From a virus, in the IMG/VR virus record IMGVR_UViG_3300042569_002607, positions 1 to 64,000 of that record: a stretch of 64,000 bases of DNA. One strand, 5' to 3'. The translations under genes and the position numbers were made by a program. How positions within the stretch are numbered: the stretch's first letter is position 1; each line of letters opens with the position of its first letter. Below the pieces are notes generated by a model, which saw only the letters and a list, made by a program, of their open reading frames with translations, was not told where the DNA came from and searched no databases. Shown one piece after another: positions 43,112-50,982 of the stretch.

Positions 43112-43498
43112 ATGTCTGACGGACCTCCCATCACCTACAGCACGACGCACCCAGAGCCGAGGCGCACGGTCGATCACGCAGAGGCACCGCGTGTGCCGAC
43201 TCCTGCGGCTCAGCAACGCCTGCGCGACCTCGTCAATGACCCGACGCCGAGCGGAGACACCAGGGGCTCCGCATTGCCGGCGCCGCATTCGGGGGCGCGA
43301 TTTTCGCAGCGGCAGGCGGCGCGAAAGCTGCTGGCCGGACGCAGCTATCAGGCCGTGCAAGCGTGGCTGAGAGGCGAGCCCGTCCCGACCGCCACGGCCG
43401 AGTTCCTCGAGCACGACCTACAGCGCGTCGACGCGCGCCTCGAGGATCGGATGATCCGCATAGCCGAGGACGAGATCGCGATTGTAGTGAAGCGGTAA
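43112..43498 (+). CDS. Hypothetical protein with HTH-like segment
   Basis: This 128-residue protein has a low-complexity N-terminal half. The second half (FSQRQAARKLLAGRSYQAVQ, then AWLRGEPVPTATAEFLEHDL) resembles an XRE-like helix-turn-helix that ends in a long helix. It lies between the RadC-like gene and the HTH-ImmA pair. Confidence 0.55.
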   Translation: MSDGPPITYSTTHPEPRRTVDHAEAPRVPTPAAQQRLRDLVNDPTPSGDTRGSALPAPHSGARFSQRQAARKLLAGRSYQAVQAWLRGEPVPTATAEFLEHDLQRVDARLEDRMIRIAEDEIAIVVKR

Positions 43499-43528
43499 AG
43501 CGGCCAGAGTAACCTTCATAATCAGCTT

Positions 43529-43558
43529 TTGACGGTGGGACAAACGCCAGCGTAATTG
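43529..43558 (+). promoter_or_regulatory. Sigma70-like promoter for the ImmA/IrrE pair
   Basis: TTGACG (43529-43534), an 18-bp spacer and TAATTG (43553-43558). The inverted repeat TTGTT-GGAG-AACAA (43556-43569) overlaps the expected transcription start and could be an operator for the HTH-ImmA protein. The region is AT-rich. Confidence 0.55.
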
Positions 43559-43596
43559 TTGGAGAACAACGCGTTAGCAGTTTTTACCTGTGGAGT

Positions 43597-44235
43597 ATGC
43601 AAGATTTTTGCAGAAATTCCGACATCATTTCCGAGGTGAAAGTGTCCCACGCAAAGAGCTGGTGTGAGGCGGTGCGGCAGGCGGAAGCGCTGTGGATCGA
43701 CGCGATTATCGCTGCGGATGCACGACTGCCAATGGAGATTCGGCCTTTCCTGAACCTCAGCTTGGCGAAGCAGAATCTGTCGCACCTGATTCGGCGCGAG
43801 CTGATCCAGAGCGGCTTGCCCGTCGTGGCGCAGCCGTCCGGGAATTCCGATGTCGATTACTTCGTGCTGAAGGGGACGGCGGTAATCCGGGTGAAGGGCC
43901 TCAACAAGCAGGGAAGGCCGTCTAACTACGCGACAGATACCGCCCTGCAGTATCACCTTGGCGATGCGGTTGACAGCCTGCCGGATCTACCGCCGCTTCC
44001 GCGAGTCGATGTGTCGTACCATCTCGACGAGGTGCTCTTCGTGGTTCGCGCAGTGGAACTGCTCGAATGGCGAGAGAACCGCGCGGTTCGGCGCTACCAG
44101 TTGCCTGCGTTTGGGATGCCTCGGGAAATCGAGGTGGCCGAGGAGTTGCCGTTCGAAGTCGCGCCGGCGACCATTCGCCCGAAGCGCGAGGAGATGAACC
44201 GTCGTCGTCGCGCGAGGCGCGAAGGAGAATCGTGA
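43597..44235 (+). CDS. Hypothetical partner of the HTH-ImmA protein
   Basis: This 212-residue protein is coupled to the HTH-ImmA gene (GTGA). The central part (LIRRELIQSGLPVVAQPSGN, then DYFVLKGTAVIRVKG and VSYHLDEVLFVVRAVELLEW) is a beta-rich domain; the C-terminus is a very basic tail (MNRRRRARREGES). GC content is lower than in the surrounding genes. It is probably half of a two-gene module, possibly substrate, toxin or antitoxin; not recognised. Confidence 0.65.
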   Translation: MQDFCRNSDIISEVKVSHAKSWCEAVRQAEALWIDAIIAADARLPMEIRPFLNLSLAKQNLSHLIRRELIQSGLPVVAQPSGNSDVDYFVLKGTAVIRVKGLNKQGRPSNYATDTALQYHLGDAVDSLPDLPPLPRVDVSYHLDEVLFVVRAVELLEWRENRAVRRYQLPAFGMPREIEVAEELPFEVAPATIRPKREEMNRRRRARREGES

Positions 44236-45290
44236 ATAGGGTTCGGGTGAACGGGGAACTGTTGCAGCTGGCTCGCCAACGCGAAGGGCTGACGCAGACG
44301 ATGCTTGCCGAGCTCAGTGGAGTTGGGAGTCCGCTGATCTCTCGCGTGGAATCGGGCCTCGTCACGCACCTGCCAGAGGAGTCCGCACGCAAGTTGGCTG
44401 ACGCGACGCATGTGAGCGTGCGGTTTTTCGATAAAGACCCTACGGTGCGCCATCTCGGCTTCCATCGACTGTATCGTCTTCAGCGGAAAGTCGGCGTTCG
44501 CGCACTTGAGCGTCTTGAAAGCGAGATCAACGCACGTCGGCTTCACATAATCAGCCTGCTCAAGAAGTTCGACGTGGAACACGCGATGCCGTTGCCATCT
44601 CGCTCAGACTTTGAGGGCCTATCGCCGATGCAGGCCGCTCAGGAGATCCGCCGGATGTGGCTTGTAAAGCGCGGAGTCATCGGCCCCATCACGCCGTTAC
44701 TCGAGGCGGCAGGCATTCTCGTTGTTGAGGTCGATGTTGCAGAAAAGGCATTCGAAGGACTGGCGGTTCACGCCTTCGATGGCATTCCACTCGTTTTCGT
44801 TCGCAAGGGGCAAACCGCTGATCGGCGACGCTACACGCTCGCACATGAGCTGGCACACCTGCTGCTGCATCAGTCGACGACAGAAGAACAGGAGAAAGAA
44901 GCCGAAGAGTTCGCGGCCGAGCTGATCATGCCCGAAGAATATGCTCGGAATCTGTTGGCAAACTTCACCATCCAGAAGGCGCTGGAGCTCAAAGCTCGCT
45001 ACCAGATATCCGTACAGTTCTGCATCATGCGCGCAGCACAACTCGAACTCATCGGAAAAGACGAGAAGACGAGGCTGTTCAAGTATGTGTCCATGAAAGG
45101 CTGGCGGACCGAGGAACCGTATGCGATGCCTCCGGAACGACCGACCATCCTCAGTGACATTCTACGTTCAGTCATCAAGCAACTCGCCTATACGGTTGAA
45201 GAGCTCGCAGACGAGTTCGGCGAAACTCCAGATCGAGTGCGTGATTACTTCTTCACGGAAGATCAACCCAATCGCCTCCGCTTGGTGTGA
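44232..45290 (+). CDS. HTH-ImmA/IrrE family metallopeptidase
   Basis: This 352-residue protein has a GTG start overlapping the upstream stop. An XRE helix-turn-helix is at about residues 8-60 (ARQREGLTQTMLAELSGVG). A zinc peptidase core near residue 204 has TLAHELAHLLLH (HExxH) with the third ligand likely in EKEAEEFAAELIMP. ImmA/IrrE proteins cleave or inactivate repressors. Here it may control this module or phage induction, or form a toxin-antitoxin-like or defence module with its partner. Confidence 0.85.
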   Translation: MNRVRVNGELLQLARQREGLTQTMLAELSGVGSPLISRVESGLVTHLPEESARKLADATHVSVRFFDKDPTVRHLGFHRLYRLQRKVGVRALERLESEINARRLHIISLLKKFDVEHAMPLPSRSDFEGLSPMQAAQEIRRMWLVKRGVIGPITPLLEAAGILVVEVDVAEKAFEGLAVHAFDGIPLVFVRKGQTADRRRYTLAHELAHLLLHQSTTEEQEKEAEEFAAELIMPEEYARNLLANFTIQKALELKARYQISVQFCIMRAAQLELIGKDEKTRLFKYVSMKGWRTEEPYAMPPERPTILSDILRSVIKQLAYTVEELADEFGETPDRVRDYFFTEDQPNRLRLV

Positions 45291-45301
45291 GCCAAGAATC
45301 G

Positions 45302-45330
45302 AACGCCCCACCGTCACCGGTGGGGCGTTT
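45302..45330. terminator. Bidirectional terminator between convergent genes
   Basis: An 11-bp perfect stem AACGCCCCACC-GTCACC-GGTGGGGCGTT followed by T on the + strand lies between the + strand ImmA gene and the converging - strand gene. It can end transcripts from both sides. Confidence 0.85.
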
Positions 45331-45334
45331 GCAT

Positions 45335-45811
45335 TCACGGCTCTGGCTGCTTTGCGGCGAACGTTTTAGCAACTAGCGCGTGGGTTCGAAAGACACACGT
45401 AATTTGAAAGGCCATGCGAGAAGACATTGTGCCGTACGATTTGAACTGTTTGGGTATCGAGAGTTGCCCGATCAGGGCCTTTACATCATCGAATGAGTGG
45501 ATCGAAATCGTGTGGGCGAACTTGTTCCGGATTTTGAAGATGGTCCTGAGCTCTTGATGCTCATCGTCATCAATCAATCCAAAGGCGTGTGCGACCGTGA
45601 GATGCCGTGAAACTTGTTCTTCACACAGCGATCTAGCGGACGCGTTAGGCCTCGTGCTTGCGGCGATCAATCGCGCAAGCTGATCCTCAATCTGGCCGGC
45701 CAGCAGAATGGCCACCTCGCGATCGCTAAGAACGTTCCACGCATTGAAGCGGGTGTTCATTTCGGCGACCTGCTCAAGCAAGTCCCTTTCTTTCGAAGGC
45801 ACCTCAGTCAT
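45335..45811 (-). CDS. MltR/DUF4145-like helical protein
   Basis: This 158-residue protein starts at the ATG that overlaps the upstream minus-strand stop (ATGA); a longer frame begins at 45844. Its helices (ILLAGQIEDQLARLIAAS, then LRTIFKIRNKFAHTISI with the conserved IRNKFAH) match the pattern of MltR-type mannitol repressor-like and DUF4145 proteins, which are frequent in phage and defence contexts. The role is unknown. Confidence 0.65.
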   Translation of the reverse strand: MTEVPSKERDLLEQVAEMNTRFNAWNVLSDREVAILLAGQIEDQLARLIAASTRPNASARSLCEEQVSRHLTVAHAFGLIDDDEHQELRTIFKIRNKFAHTISIHSFDDVKALIGQLSIPKQFKSYGTMSSRMAFQITCVFRTHALVAKTFAAKQPEP

Positions 45812-46119
45812 AGCGGCGCCCACCTCGTCACCGCCCCAATCCACTTCCGCCCCGTCCCGCTGTCGTCATTCCACGTGACGATCACCTTGCACGCCCACGG
45901 CCCGGGACCCTGCAGGATGCGCAGCGCCGTCCGTTCGCCACGGCCGAGCGACGCGGGGAGCTCTCCGGCGAGCAGCTCCGAGACGTCGTCGCCGTTGTGC
46001 TCGAGTGTGCACCGCAGCTGCACCGCAGTGTCATCACCAGTGTTCTCGATCACCAGCTGGCGACGGTGTCCGGCTCCATCGGGGCGCGCGGAGAGGGCGG
46101 CGGATTTGCCGAAGGGCAT
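45808..46119 (-). CDS. Small hypothetical beta-rich protein
   Basis: This 103-residue leftward protein is coupled to the gene at 45335. Beta pattern (RQLVIENTGDDTAVQLRCTL, then ACKVIVTWNDDSG) like a small immunoglobulin-type domain. Not recognised. Confidence 0.55.
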   Translation of the reverse strand: MPFGKSAALSARPDGAGHRRQLVIENTGDDTAVQLRCTLEHNGDDVSELLAGELPASLGRGERTALRILQGPGPWACKVIVTWNDDSGTGRKWIGAVTRWAPL

Positions 46120-46121
46120 GG

Positions 46122-46370
46122 CTAGCGGATGTGCACGGTCTCAACCCAACCACAGTGGCGATTGGGACACGTAACCACTGCTGACCGTAGCCCGACCGGT
46201 ACAAGCGATCCGCGGGGGGCCGCGATCGCCTCCCATGTTGTCTCACAGCTCTCGCACTCGACGGTGGCACTCAGAATGGGACCGGTCAAAGGACGGGAGC
46301 CCATCGGTGATCGGCTGATCAGATTCGACGCGATCTGTTTGAAGCGCACGTTTCGAAGATTAAAGGCCAT
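46122..46370 (-). CDS. Small zinc-ribbon-like protein
   Basis: This 82-residue leftward protein has two cysteine pairs (CESCETTW and CPNRHCGW) that form a zinc-ribbon pattern in the second half. It lies two bases upstream of the next leftward gene. It might bind nucleic acid or protein; function unknown. Confidence 0.6.
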   Translation of the reverse strand: MAFNLRNVRFKQIASNLISRSPMGSRPLTGPILSATVECESCETTWEAIAAPRGSLVPVGLRSAVVTCPNRHCGWVETVHIR

Positions 46371-46408
46371 TGCCGCTCCTGATATCGAGAAGGTGTTTCA
46401 CGTGCATT

Positions 46409-46425
46409 CCGCGCATGGACGTTTC
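46409..46425 (+). repeat. 17-bp direct repeat, copy A
   Basis: CCGCGCATGGACGTTTC occurs here, in the 61-bp gap between two leftward genes, and again at 48587-48603 in the gap left of the recombination operon. The two copies flank the repressor region. It may be a regulator binding site or a recombination scar. Confidence 0.6.
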
Positions 46426-46431
46426 GGGGGG

Positions 46432-46824
46432 TTAGCGACCTAGGCATTTTGTCCGGTACTGATTAAACCGAGCTTCGGCCGACGTCCCCGCCGCGCCTTT
46501 TTCCGTGATGACATCACCGCGACGGCCAGCGAATGATTCAAATCCGGTATAGGCGCCGAAGGAGTTTCGCGCGTTGAACTCGCCGCACACATAGAACACG
46601 GAATCAGACTCGGCCGACACGATGCCTTGCCATTGCACGGAACTCGGGTCCTTCATGCGACTTGCGAGTTCGTCTTTGACCATCTGTTCGGCCACCGGCT
46701 GCCGGTAGCGCTCGCGCGTTTCCTCCTCGCTGGGCCCCAGCGCACAGAATCCGGCGACCAGGAGAAGCACGACGAGGATCGTCCCCCCGCATCCGACTTG
46801 AAACGCCTTTCCAACAGTTGACAC
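46432..46824 (-). CDS. Membrane-anchored or exported small protein
   Basis: This 130-residue leftward protein's GTG at 46824 is chosen because AAGGAGG lies about 8 bases upstream; an ATG at 46866 gives 14 more residues. An N-terminal transmembrane or signal helix (GGTILVVLLLVAGFCALG) precedes ASRMKDPSSVQWQGI and VCGEFNARNSFGAYTGFESF, a pattern of small bacterial membrane/secreted proteins. It could be a lysogenic conversion factor. Confidence 0.65.
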   Translation of the reverse strand: MSTVGKAFQVGCGGTILVVLLLVAGFCALGPSEEETRERYRQPVAEQMVKDELASRMKDPSSVQWQGIVSAESDSVFYVCGEFNARNSFGAYTGFESFAGRRGDVITEKGAAGTSAEARFNQYRTKCLGR

Positions 46825-46938
46825 AGTCTCCCTCCTTCGAATGGGTAACTTCCCACAGATTTCCACACCGTCGCGAGCTTGCCGCGTCCCACAATTGCGG
46901 CTGTCAGATCAGCCCGCCATACTCCGGCAACCCCAAAA

Positions 46939-47265
46939 ATGCCCCGAATGGTGAAGCCGTCCGCGACCTGCTATTTCCGTCTTGAGCGCCCAATGCGCTT
47001 CCCCATCGCCGGCGAGGCTGGGGACTTCTTGGCCGTGATGCCGCCGGCCTTCCGTGAGAACCTCTGGATGCTGCAGGCGGAGTCGCTGTGGGTCATTCGC
47101 CGCCGCGCGTTTGAGGAAGGGAAGCTGTGGTCCATGCTGAACGACAAGGTCGACGATGGCACACTCACTTTGCTGCACGCTCCTGGTCGTCGGTTTTTAG
47201 GTCATCTGGTCGAATCTGGGCAGCTGTCGACTGCTCAAGCGCTTCGGGTGTTACGGGCGGGGTAG
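46939..47265 (+). CDS. Uncertain small protein between leftward genes
   Basis: From ATG 46939 this reads 108 residues; ATG at 46993 is an alternative start, and the frame is open back to 46879. The product (MRFPIAGEAGDFLAVMPPAF, LQAESLWVIRRRAFEEGKLW, then LLHAPGRRFLGHLVESGQLS) looks protein-like and could be helical. It overlaps the 3' end of the repressor gene by about 100 bp tail to tail, which lowers confidence. Confidence 0.4.
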   Translation: MPRMVKPSATCYFRLERPMRFPIAGEAGDFLAVMPPAFRENLWMLQAESLWVIRRRAFEEGKLWSMLNDKVDDGTLTLLHAPGRRFLGHLVESGQLSTAQALRVLRAG

Positions 47266-47644
47266 CCTTTCGCTCGCCAGAGGCGTCGACCGGCGCGCGC
47301 ATCGACTCTGCGATGGACGCGAGGCGCGCCGCGAGATCAACCGCGTATCCACGCGCTTCCTCGACACGCCCACGCCAGTAGTCGAGACTCTCAGAGCCCG
47401 TGACCAACAGCGCGTTCACCAGCGTTCCCGGCTCGAGCTCGTACGCTCGCTCTACGACGGACAAGGTTTCGTCCTCAAGTGGCAGACCACCGGTTTCCCA
47501 GTTGTACACCGTTTGTCGCGTCTTCCCGGACGCTCTGACAATGTCCGGAATGCTCTTGCCAGACTGTATGCGCGTCGACTGAAGAAAATGGCCGGCTCGC
47601 TGTCGGAGTAGTGTCAAATTTATACTTGACAGTTGACAATGCAC
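47165..47644 (-). CDS. XRE-family repressor (candidate phage immunity repressor)
   Basis: In this 159-residue leftward protein the helix-turn-helix is at about residues 28-60 (GKSIPDIVRASGKTRQTVYN, then WETGGLPLEDETLSVVERAY). The C-terminal half is helical with no visible cleavage domain, unlike lambda CI. It is divergent from an excisionase/Cro-like gene across operator-like repeats, the classic lysogeny switch layout. The start is uncertain: GTG 47644, or the TTG at 47617. Confidence 0.75.
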   Translation of the reverse strand: MHCQLSSINLTLLRQRAGHFLQSTRIQSGKSIPDIVRASGKTRQTVYNWETGGLPLEDETLSVVERAYELEPGTLVNALLVTGSESLDYWRGRVEEARGYAVDLAARLASIAESMRAPVDASGERKATPPVTPEALEQSTAAQIRPDDLKTDDQERAAK

Positions 47645-47697
47645 GGCTGTACACTTGTAAAGCGCCTGTTTAACAGGTGGATGCCAGTCGCTTTACA
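47611..47697. promoter_or_regulatory. Divergent switch region: promoter and nested operator repeats
   Basis: A rightward promoter is visible: TTGACA (47626-47631), 18 bp, TACACT (47650-47655). Leftward, TATAAAT occurs at about 47618-47624. Inverted repeats are TGTCAA...TTGACA (47612-47631), CCTGTT-T-AACAGG (47665-47677) and TGTAAAGCG (47656-47664) / CGCTTTACA (47689-47697), the last enclosing the previous one. These look like operators controlling both genes. Confidence 0.75.
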
Positions 47698-47706
47698 TGA
47701 GGATGT

Positions 47707-47988
47707 ATGCCCCGACACCAGTCTCCCGCCAAGCGCGCGACCGGAAAGAAGAAGCGGTCTCTCCCATGGAGTGGACCCATTCCGCTTGGTCCCATGTCGC
47801 TCCGGCTTGCCGCCAAGATCATTGGCGGCGTGAACTCCTATGGAGTGATGCGGTTGATCGCCGAAGGAGAATTGAGCGGCCAGAAGGTGCACAACACCGC
47901 CGGTGGCCATGCCCTCCAGGTTTTGGGGGAGTCGGTGGCCGCCTACGTGGCCAGGCGTGAGGCCGCGCCGCAGCGCGGTATCGCGTGA
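47707..47988 (+). CDS. Excisionase/Cro-like HTH protein
   Basis: This 93-residue protein has a basic N-terminus (RATGKKKRS) and a MerR/excisionase-type HTH (LRLAAKIIGGVNSYGVMRLI, then AEGELSGQKVHNTAGGHALQ). It faces the repressor across the operator region, so it may be the Cro-like or excisionase arm of the switch. ATG 47707 is preferred over 47697 because the alternative frame is not protein-like. Confidence 0.65.
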   Translation: MPRHQSPAKRATGKKKRSLPWSGPIPLGPMSLRLAAKIIGGVNSYGVMRLIAEGELSGQKVHNTAGGHALQVLGESVAAYVARREAAPQRGIA

Positions 47989-47990
47989 TC

Positions 47991-48473
47991 TCACGTCTTT
48001 CGTCCCCGTTCGCTGGCGCGGATGGCGCGCAGCGTCCTCCCGCTGATCTCCACACCATCCGGTGTGGTCTCCGGCCGCAGCAGGCAATCGGCCGGGATCT
48101 CGGGCGGCACGGCGCCAGAGAGGCGGCCATACGTCACCCAGCCGGGATCGACGGTCAGCCCGAAGTCCACGCGAGCCCACTGCACCAGCGCCATGATCAG
48201 ATCGGGGGTCCAGCGCCGATGCGAGCGCACCAGCCGCGAAACGGTCGTGTACGACTGGATGCTCTGCGAGTCGACGTAGGCATTGAGCCCTTCGGCGACC
48301 ACCGGATGGCTCAGGTGCGGGGTCTCGCGCGGCAAGTCGGCCCGCTGATCCAGCAACGACAAGACCAATCGGGCGCGGTTCGCCATCGCCAACTGCAGCG
48401 GGCTGGAGCTCCGCAGCGATTCGGAGGCGCCGTACTTCTTTCCGGACGGGCGGGATGTCGTAGCCATGGGCAA
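47991..48473 (-). CDS. Probable DNA-binding regulator
   Basis: This 160-residue leftward protein (ATG at 48467 is an alternative start) converges with the excisionase-like gene, with a two-base gap. The middle (YVDSQSIQSYTTVSRLVRSH, then RRWTPDLIMALVQWARVDFG) looks like an XRE-type HTH followed by LTVDPGWVTYG, a phrase typical of phage repressors. It could be a second regulator at the border of the recombination operon. Confidence 0.55.
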   Translation of the reverse strand: MPMATTSRPSGKKYGASESLRSSSPLQLAMANRARLVLSLLDQRADLPRETPHLSHPVVAEGLNAYVDSQSIQSYTTVSRLVRSHRRWTPDLIMALVQWARVDFGLTVDPGWVTYGRLSGAVPPEIPADCLLRPETTPDGVEISGRTLRAIRASERGRKT

Positions 48474-48586
48474 ACGCTCGGGACGTGTGGTGGTAGTCAG
48501 CTCCTACGCGGTACCCCTTCGCTCCGCACGATCAACGCCGGGACGATAGCGCACGGCCCCGGGTTGCGATCTCCGCAAGGAGTTCG

Positions 48587-48603
48587 CCGCGCATGGACGT
48601 TTC
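48587..48603 (+). repeat. 17-bp direct repeat, copy B
   Basis: A second exact copy of CCGCGCATGGACGTTTC, matching 46409-46425, same strand, 2.2 kb apart. It lies 252 bp upstream of the recombination operon. Confidence 0.6.
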
Positions 48604-48682
48604 AGCAGGGGCTGACGAGCGGAATATGTCGCGCGGGTGCGCAATCCGACAGGCGGAACGCCGCGCGGATGCGCCAACGCAA

Positions 48683-48710
48683 AGCGGCAGGAGCCGAGGC
48701 CCCTGCCGCT
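48683..48710 (+). other. Hairpin in the leader of the recombination operon
   Basis: Perfect 9-bp stem AGCGGCAGG / CCTGCCGCT with a 10-nt loop, no T-run after it. Possible RNA structure or attenuator in the long upstream region. Confidence 0.5.
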
Positions 48711-48854
48711 GCGACCACCGCACCACACGGTGGATTTGTTTGCGCGCTCCCGAGGACGAATCCCCCACGCGCTCTCACAAAGTAGGCAGTCCCCCCCTGT
48801 GGCGCCAGACCACCACATCGGCGCGACACTCCTTCCCACAATCCCGAGGACCTG

Positions 48855-50345
48855 ATGGCGATTCAATTCCAACGCGCGACACGTCGTCGCGTGAAGATCA
48901 AAATGCTGTTGAAGGGCCCTACCGGTTCGGGCAAGACGTATGGCGCCCTGCACATCGCCGACGGGCTCGCGCCTGGCAAGATCGTGCTGATCGACAGCGA
49001 GCACGATCGCTCCGAGTTCTATGCCGACGTGGTGCCGTTTGATCGTTCCTCGATCGACGATCACACGCCGAAGGCCTACGCAGCACACATTCGTGCCGCC
49101 GTCGATGCCGGCTACGAAGTGGTAATCGTCGACTCCCTCTCGCACTGCTGGATCAACGTGCTCGAGCGGAAGGACGCGTACGACAAGGCCAATCCGCGAT
49201 CGAATCAGTGGACGAACTGGGGCTTGTTCGGTGGCGAGTGGGATGAACTCATGCGCACGATCCTAGAGGCGCCGATCCACGTGATCTGCACGGCGCGTTC
49301 GAAGATGGCGCACGAGCAGGTTGAGCAGAACGGAAAGAAGCAGGTCGTGAAGCTCGGCCTCGCACCGCAGCTGCGCGATAACACCGAGTATGAGTTTGCG
49401 ATCTGCTTCGATGTGGAGCAGACGACCGATAAGCGCCACCCCGCCCAGGTGTCCAAGGACAATACGAACCTGCTGAGCGAACCGGGTCGCGTGTGGGATC
49501 TCACCGACGGGGCCGTGCCCGCACTCATTCGCAAGTGGATGGAGACGGCGCGTGAGGTTGAGCGCCCGCTTCCGGAGACGCAGCAAGCGATTGATGATGC
49601 GCTGTTGGATCTACCCGAAGGGCTCCAGGCAAAGTCTCGGAAGAAGATCGCGCAGTACAAGCAACAAGGCTTCCCCGAAACGAAGGCGCAGGAAGTGTTG
49701 GCACAGCTTCGCGTGCTCGTGCAAGGCGCGGTGGCGCCGACGGCACCGGCCGTCGCGGCGGCACCGACGCCGCCAGCAGTCCCGCACCCGCCGGTCGACG
49801 ACGCGCCGCCGCTCACCAACGACGCACACGAGACCTCTGATGACCGCACGCCCCTGCCCTCGATGTCGCTCAGTGAAGCGGCCTCGATGACGGTGACGCT
49901 GTCAGACGGCGCGAAAGCGCTCGGGGATCTGAGTACGAAGTCCCTCAAGAAGCTGCGCCCGCTCGCTGTCGAGCGTGAGAACCTCGCATTGGTACAGGCG
50001 ATCGATGTGGTCCTGGCCGATCATGCCGCGCTCGCGTCCCCGGCCGCTCCGCCTGCCGTCACTGCGTCACGTGGTGTCGCGCCGGATCTCGGCGAGCCGT
50101 CCTTGACTATCGCTGGGAAGATGCAGGTGAAGACGGAAGCCGGCTCGTATCAGCTCCAGCAGTTGCCACGGCGGTACCTCGAGCGATGCCTACAGCACCG
50201 CACAGACCTCACGCACGAGATGCGCGCGGGCATCCGCGTGGTGCTGGCGTACCGCGACGGCAACCCGATGGATCCGCACGTGATGGAAGTGGAGTCCAAG
50301 GACGCGCCTGACGAGGTCCAGCACGTGAGCACCGCCGGCACCTGA
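48855..50345 (+). CDS. RecA-fold ATPase, Sak4/AAA_24-like recombination protein
   Basis: This 496-residue protein has Walker A LKGPTGSGKT at about residues 19-28, a Walker B-like VVIVDSLSHCW near 95 and an AAA_24-type core to about residue 225. The remainder is a Pro/Ala linker and a C-terminal domain (KMQVKTEAGSYQLQQLPRRY). The following ssb gene supports a role in single-strand annealing or recombination as for Sak4. The ATG follows TCCCGAGGACCTG. Confidence 0.8.
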   Translation: MAIQFQRATRRRVKIKMLLKGPTGSGKTYGALHIADGLAPGKIVLIDSEHDRSEFYADVVPFDRSSIDDHTPKAYAAHIRAAVDAGYEVVIVDSLSHCWINVLERKDAYDKANPRSNQWTNWGLFGGEWDELMRTILEAPIHVICTARSKMAHEQVEQNGKKQVVKLGLAPQLRDNTEYEFAICFDVEQTTDKRHPAQVSKDNTNLLSEPGRVWDLTDGAVPALIRKWMETAREVERPLPETQQAIDDALLDLPEGLQAKSRKKIAQYKQQGFPETKAQEVLAQLRVLVQGAVAPTAPAVAAAPTPPAVPHPPVDDAPPLTNDAHETSDDRTPLPSMSLSEAASMTVTLSDGAKALGDLSTKSLKKLRPLAVERENLALVQAIDVVLADHAALASPAAPPAVTASRGVAPDLGEPSLTIAGKMQVKTEAGSYQLQQLPRRYLERCLQHRTDLTHEMRAGIRVVLAYRDGNPMDPHVMEVESKDAPDEVQHVSTAGT

Positions 50346-50412
50346 CACGAGCACCGATGACCTTGCTGGTAGGCATACCGCCTGCCGGCAGCCAAACCTT
50401 TTGGAGCGTTCC

Positions 50413-50982
50413 ATGAATATCGATCTCAAGGCCCTCGGCATCACCGAGGAGCAGCTCGTCGAGAAGATCATCGACAAGACCGTCGAGCGGCTACTCACGT
50501 CGGTCGGCTACGATGAGGACGGCGACGAGTTCGTCGTAGACTCGCGCCTCGTGAACAACCTCAACGATCTCACGAAGAAGCTTATCGACGCGAAGGTAGA
50601 GCAGCTCGCGGACACGCACGTGAAGCCGCTGATAGAGTCGCGCCTCGAATCGCTCGTGCTGCAGCAGACAAACGCATGGGGCGAGAAGACGGGCCAGCCG
50701 GTCACGTTCATCGAGTATCTGATCAAGCGCGCCGACGCGTACATGACCGAGCCTGTGGACCACAACGGCAAGGCGAAGGGTGAGGGCAACTCGTACGACT
50801 GGCGCCAGAGCACGACGCGCGTGTCGTACCTGATGGACAAGCACCTGCAGTACAGCATCACTGTGGCGATGCAAGAGGCGCTGAAGACGGCGAACAGCAG
50901 CATCACGAAGGGCCTCGCTGACGCTGTAAAGATGTCCCTCGCTGAAGTACAGGCGAAGCTGAAAGTCGAGGTGAAGGTATGA
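50413..50982 (+). CDS. Hypothetical protein between recombinase and SSB
   Basis: This 189-residue, helical, charged protein (EEQLVEKIIDKTVERLLTSV, then LNDLTKKLIDAKVEQLADTH). ATG 50413 has GGAGCGTTCC upstream; a TTG at 50401 would add four residues. It ends by overlapping the ssb start. It may be a recombination or SSB partner; not recognised. Confidence 0.65.
   Translation: MNIDLKALGITEEQLVEKIIDKTVERLLTSVGYDEDGDEFVVDSRLVNNLNDLTKKLIDAKVEQLADTHVKPLIESRLESLVLQQTNAWGEKTGQPVTFIEYLIKRADAYMTEPVDHNGKAKGEGNSYDWRQSTTRVSYLMDKHLQYSITVAMQEALKTANSSITKGLADAVKMSLAEVQAKLKVEVKV

Larger units (their letters stand above)
48474..48854. other. 381-bp region without a supported gene
   Basis: This gap precedes the recombination operon. 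It holds the 17-bp repeat copy B (48587-48603), a hairpin (48683-48710), a smaller inverted repeat CCACCG-CACCACA-CGGTGG (48715-48733) and two CCCGAGGA motifs, the second being the leader of the downstream gene. I saw no convincing coding frame and no clear sigma70 promoter. A small RNA or long leader is possible. Confidence 0.6.

Noticed and set aside
47985-48785. 266-residue + strand frame over the regulator at 47991
   Set aside because: Its translation has no domain-like pattern, whereas the minus-strand frame has repressor-like phrases.
48593-49042. 149-residue frame starting within the 17-bp repeat
   Set aside because: It overlaps the start of the recombination ATPase gene in another frame and has no domain-like composition.
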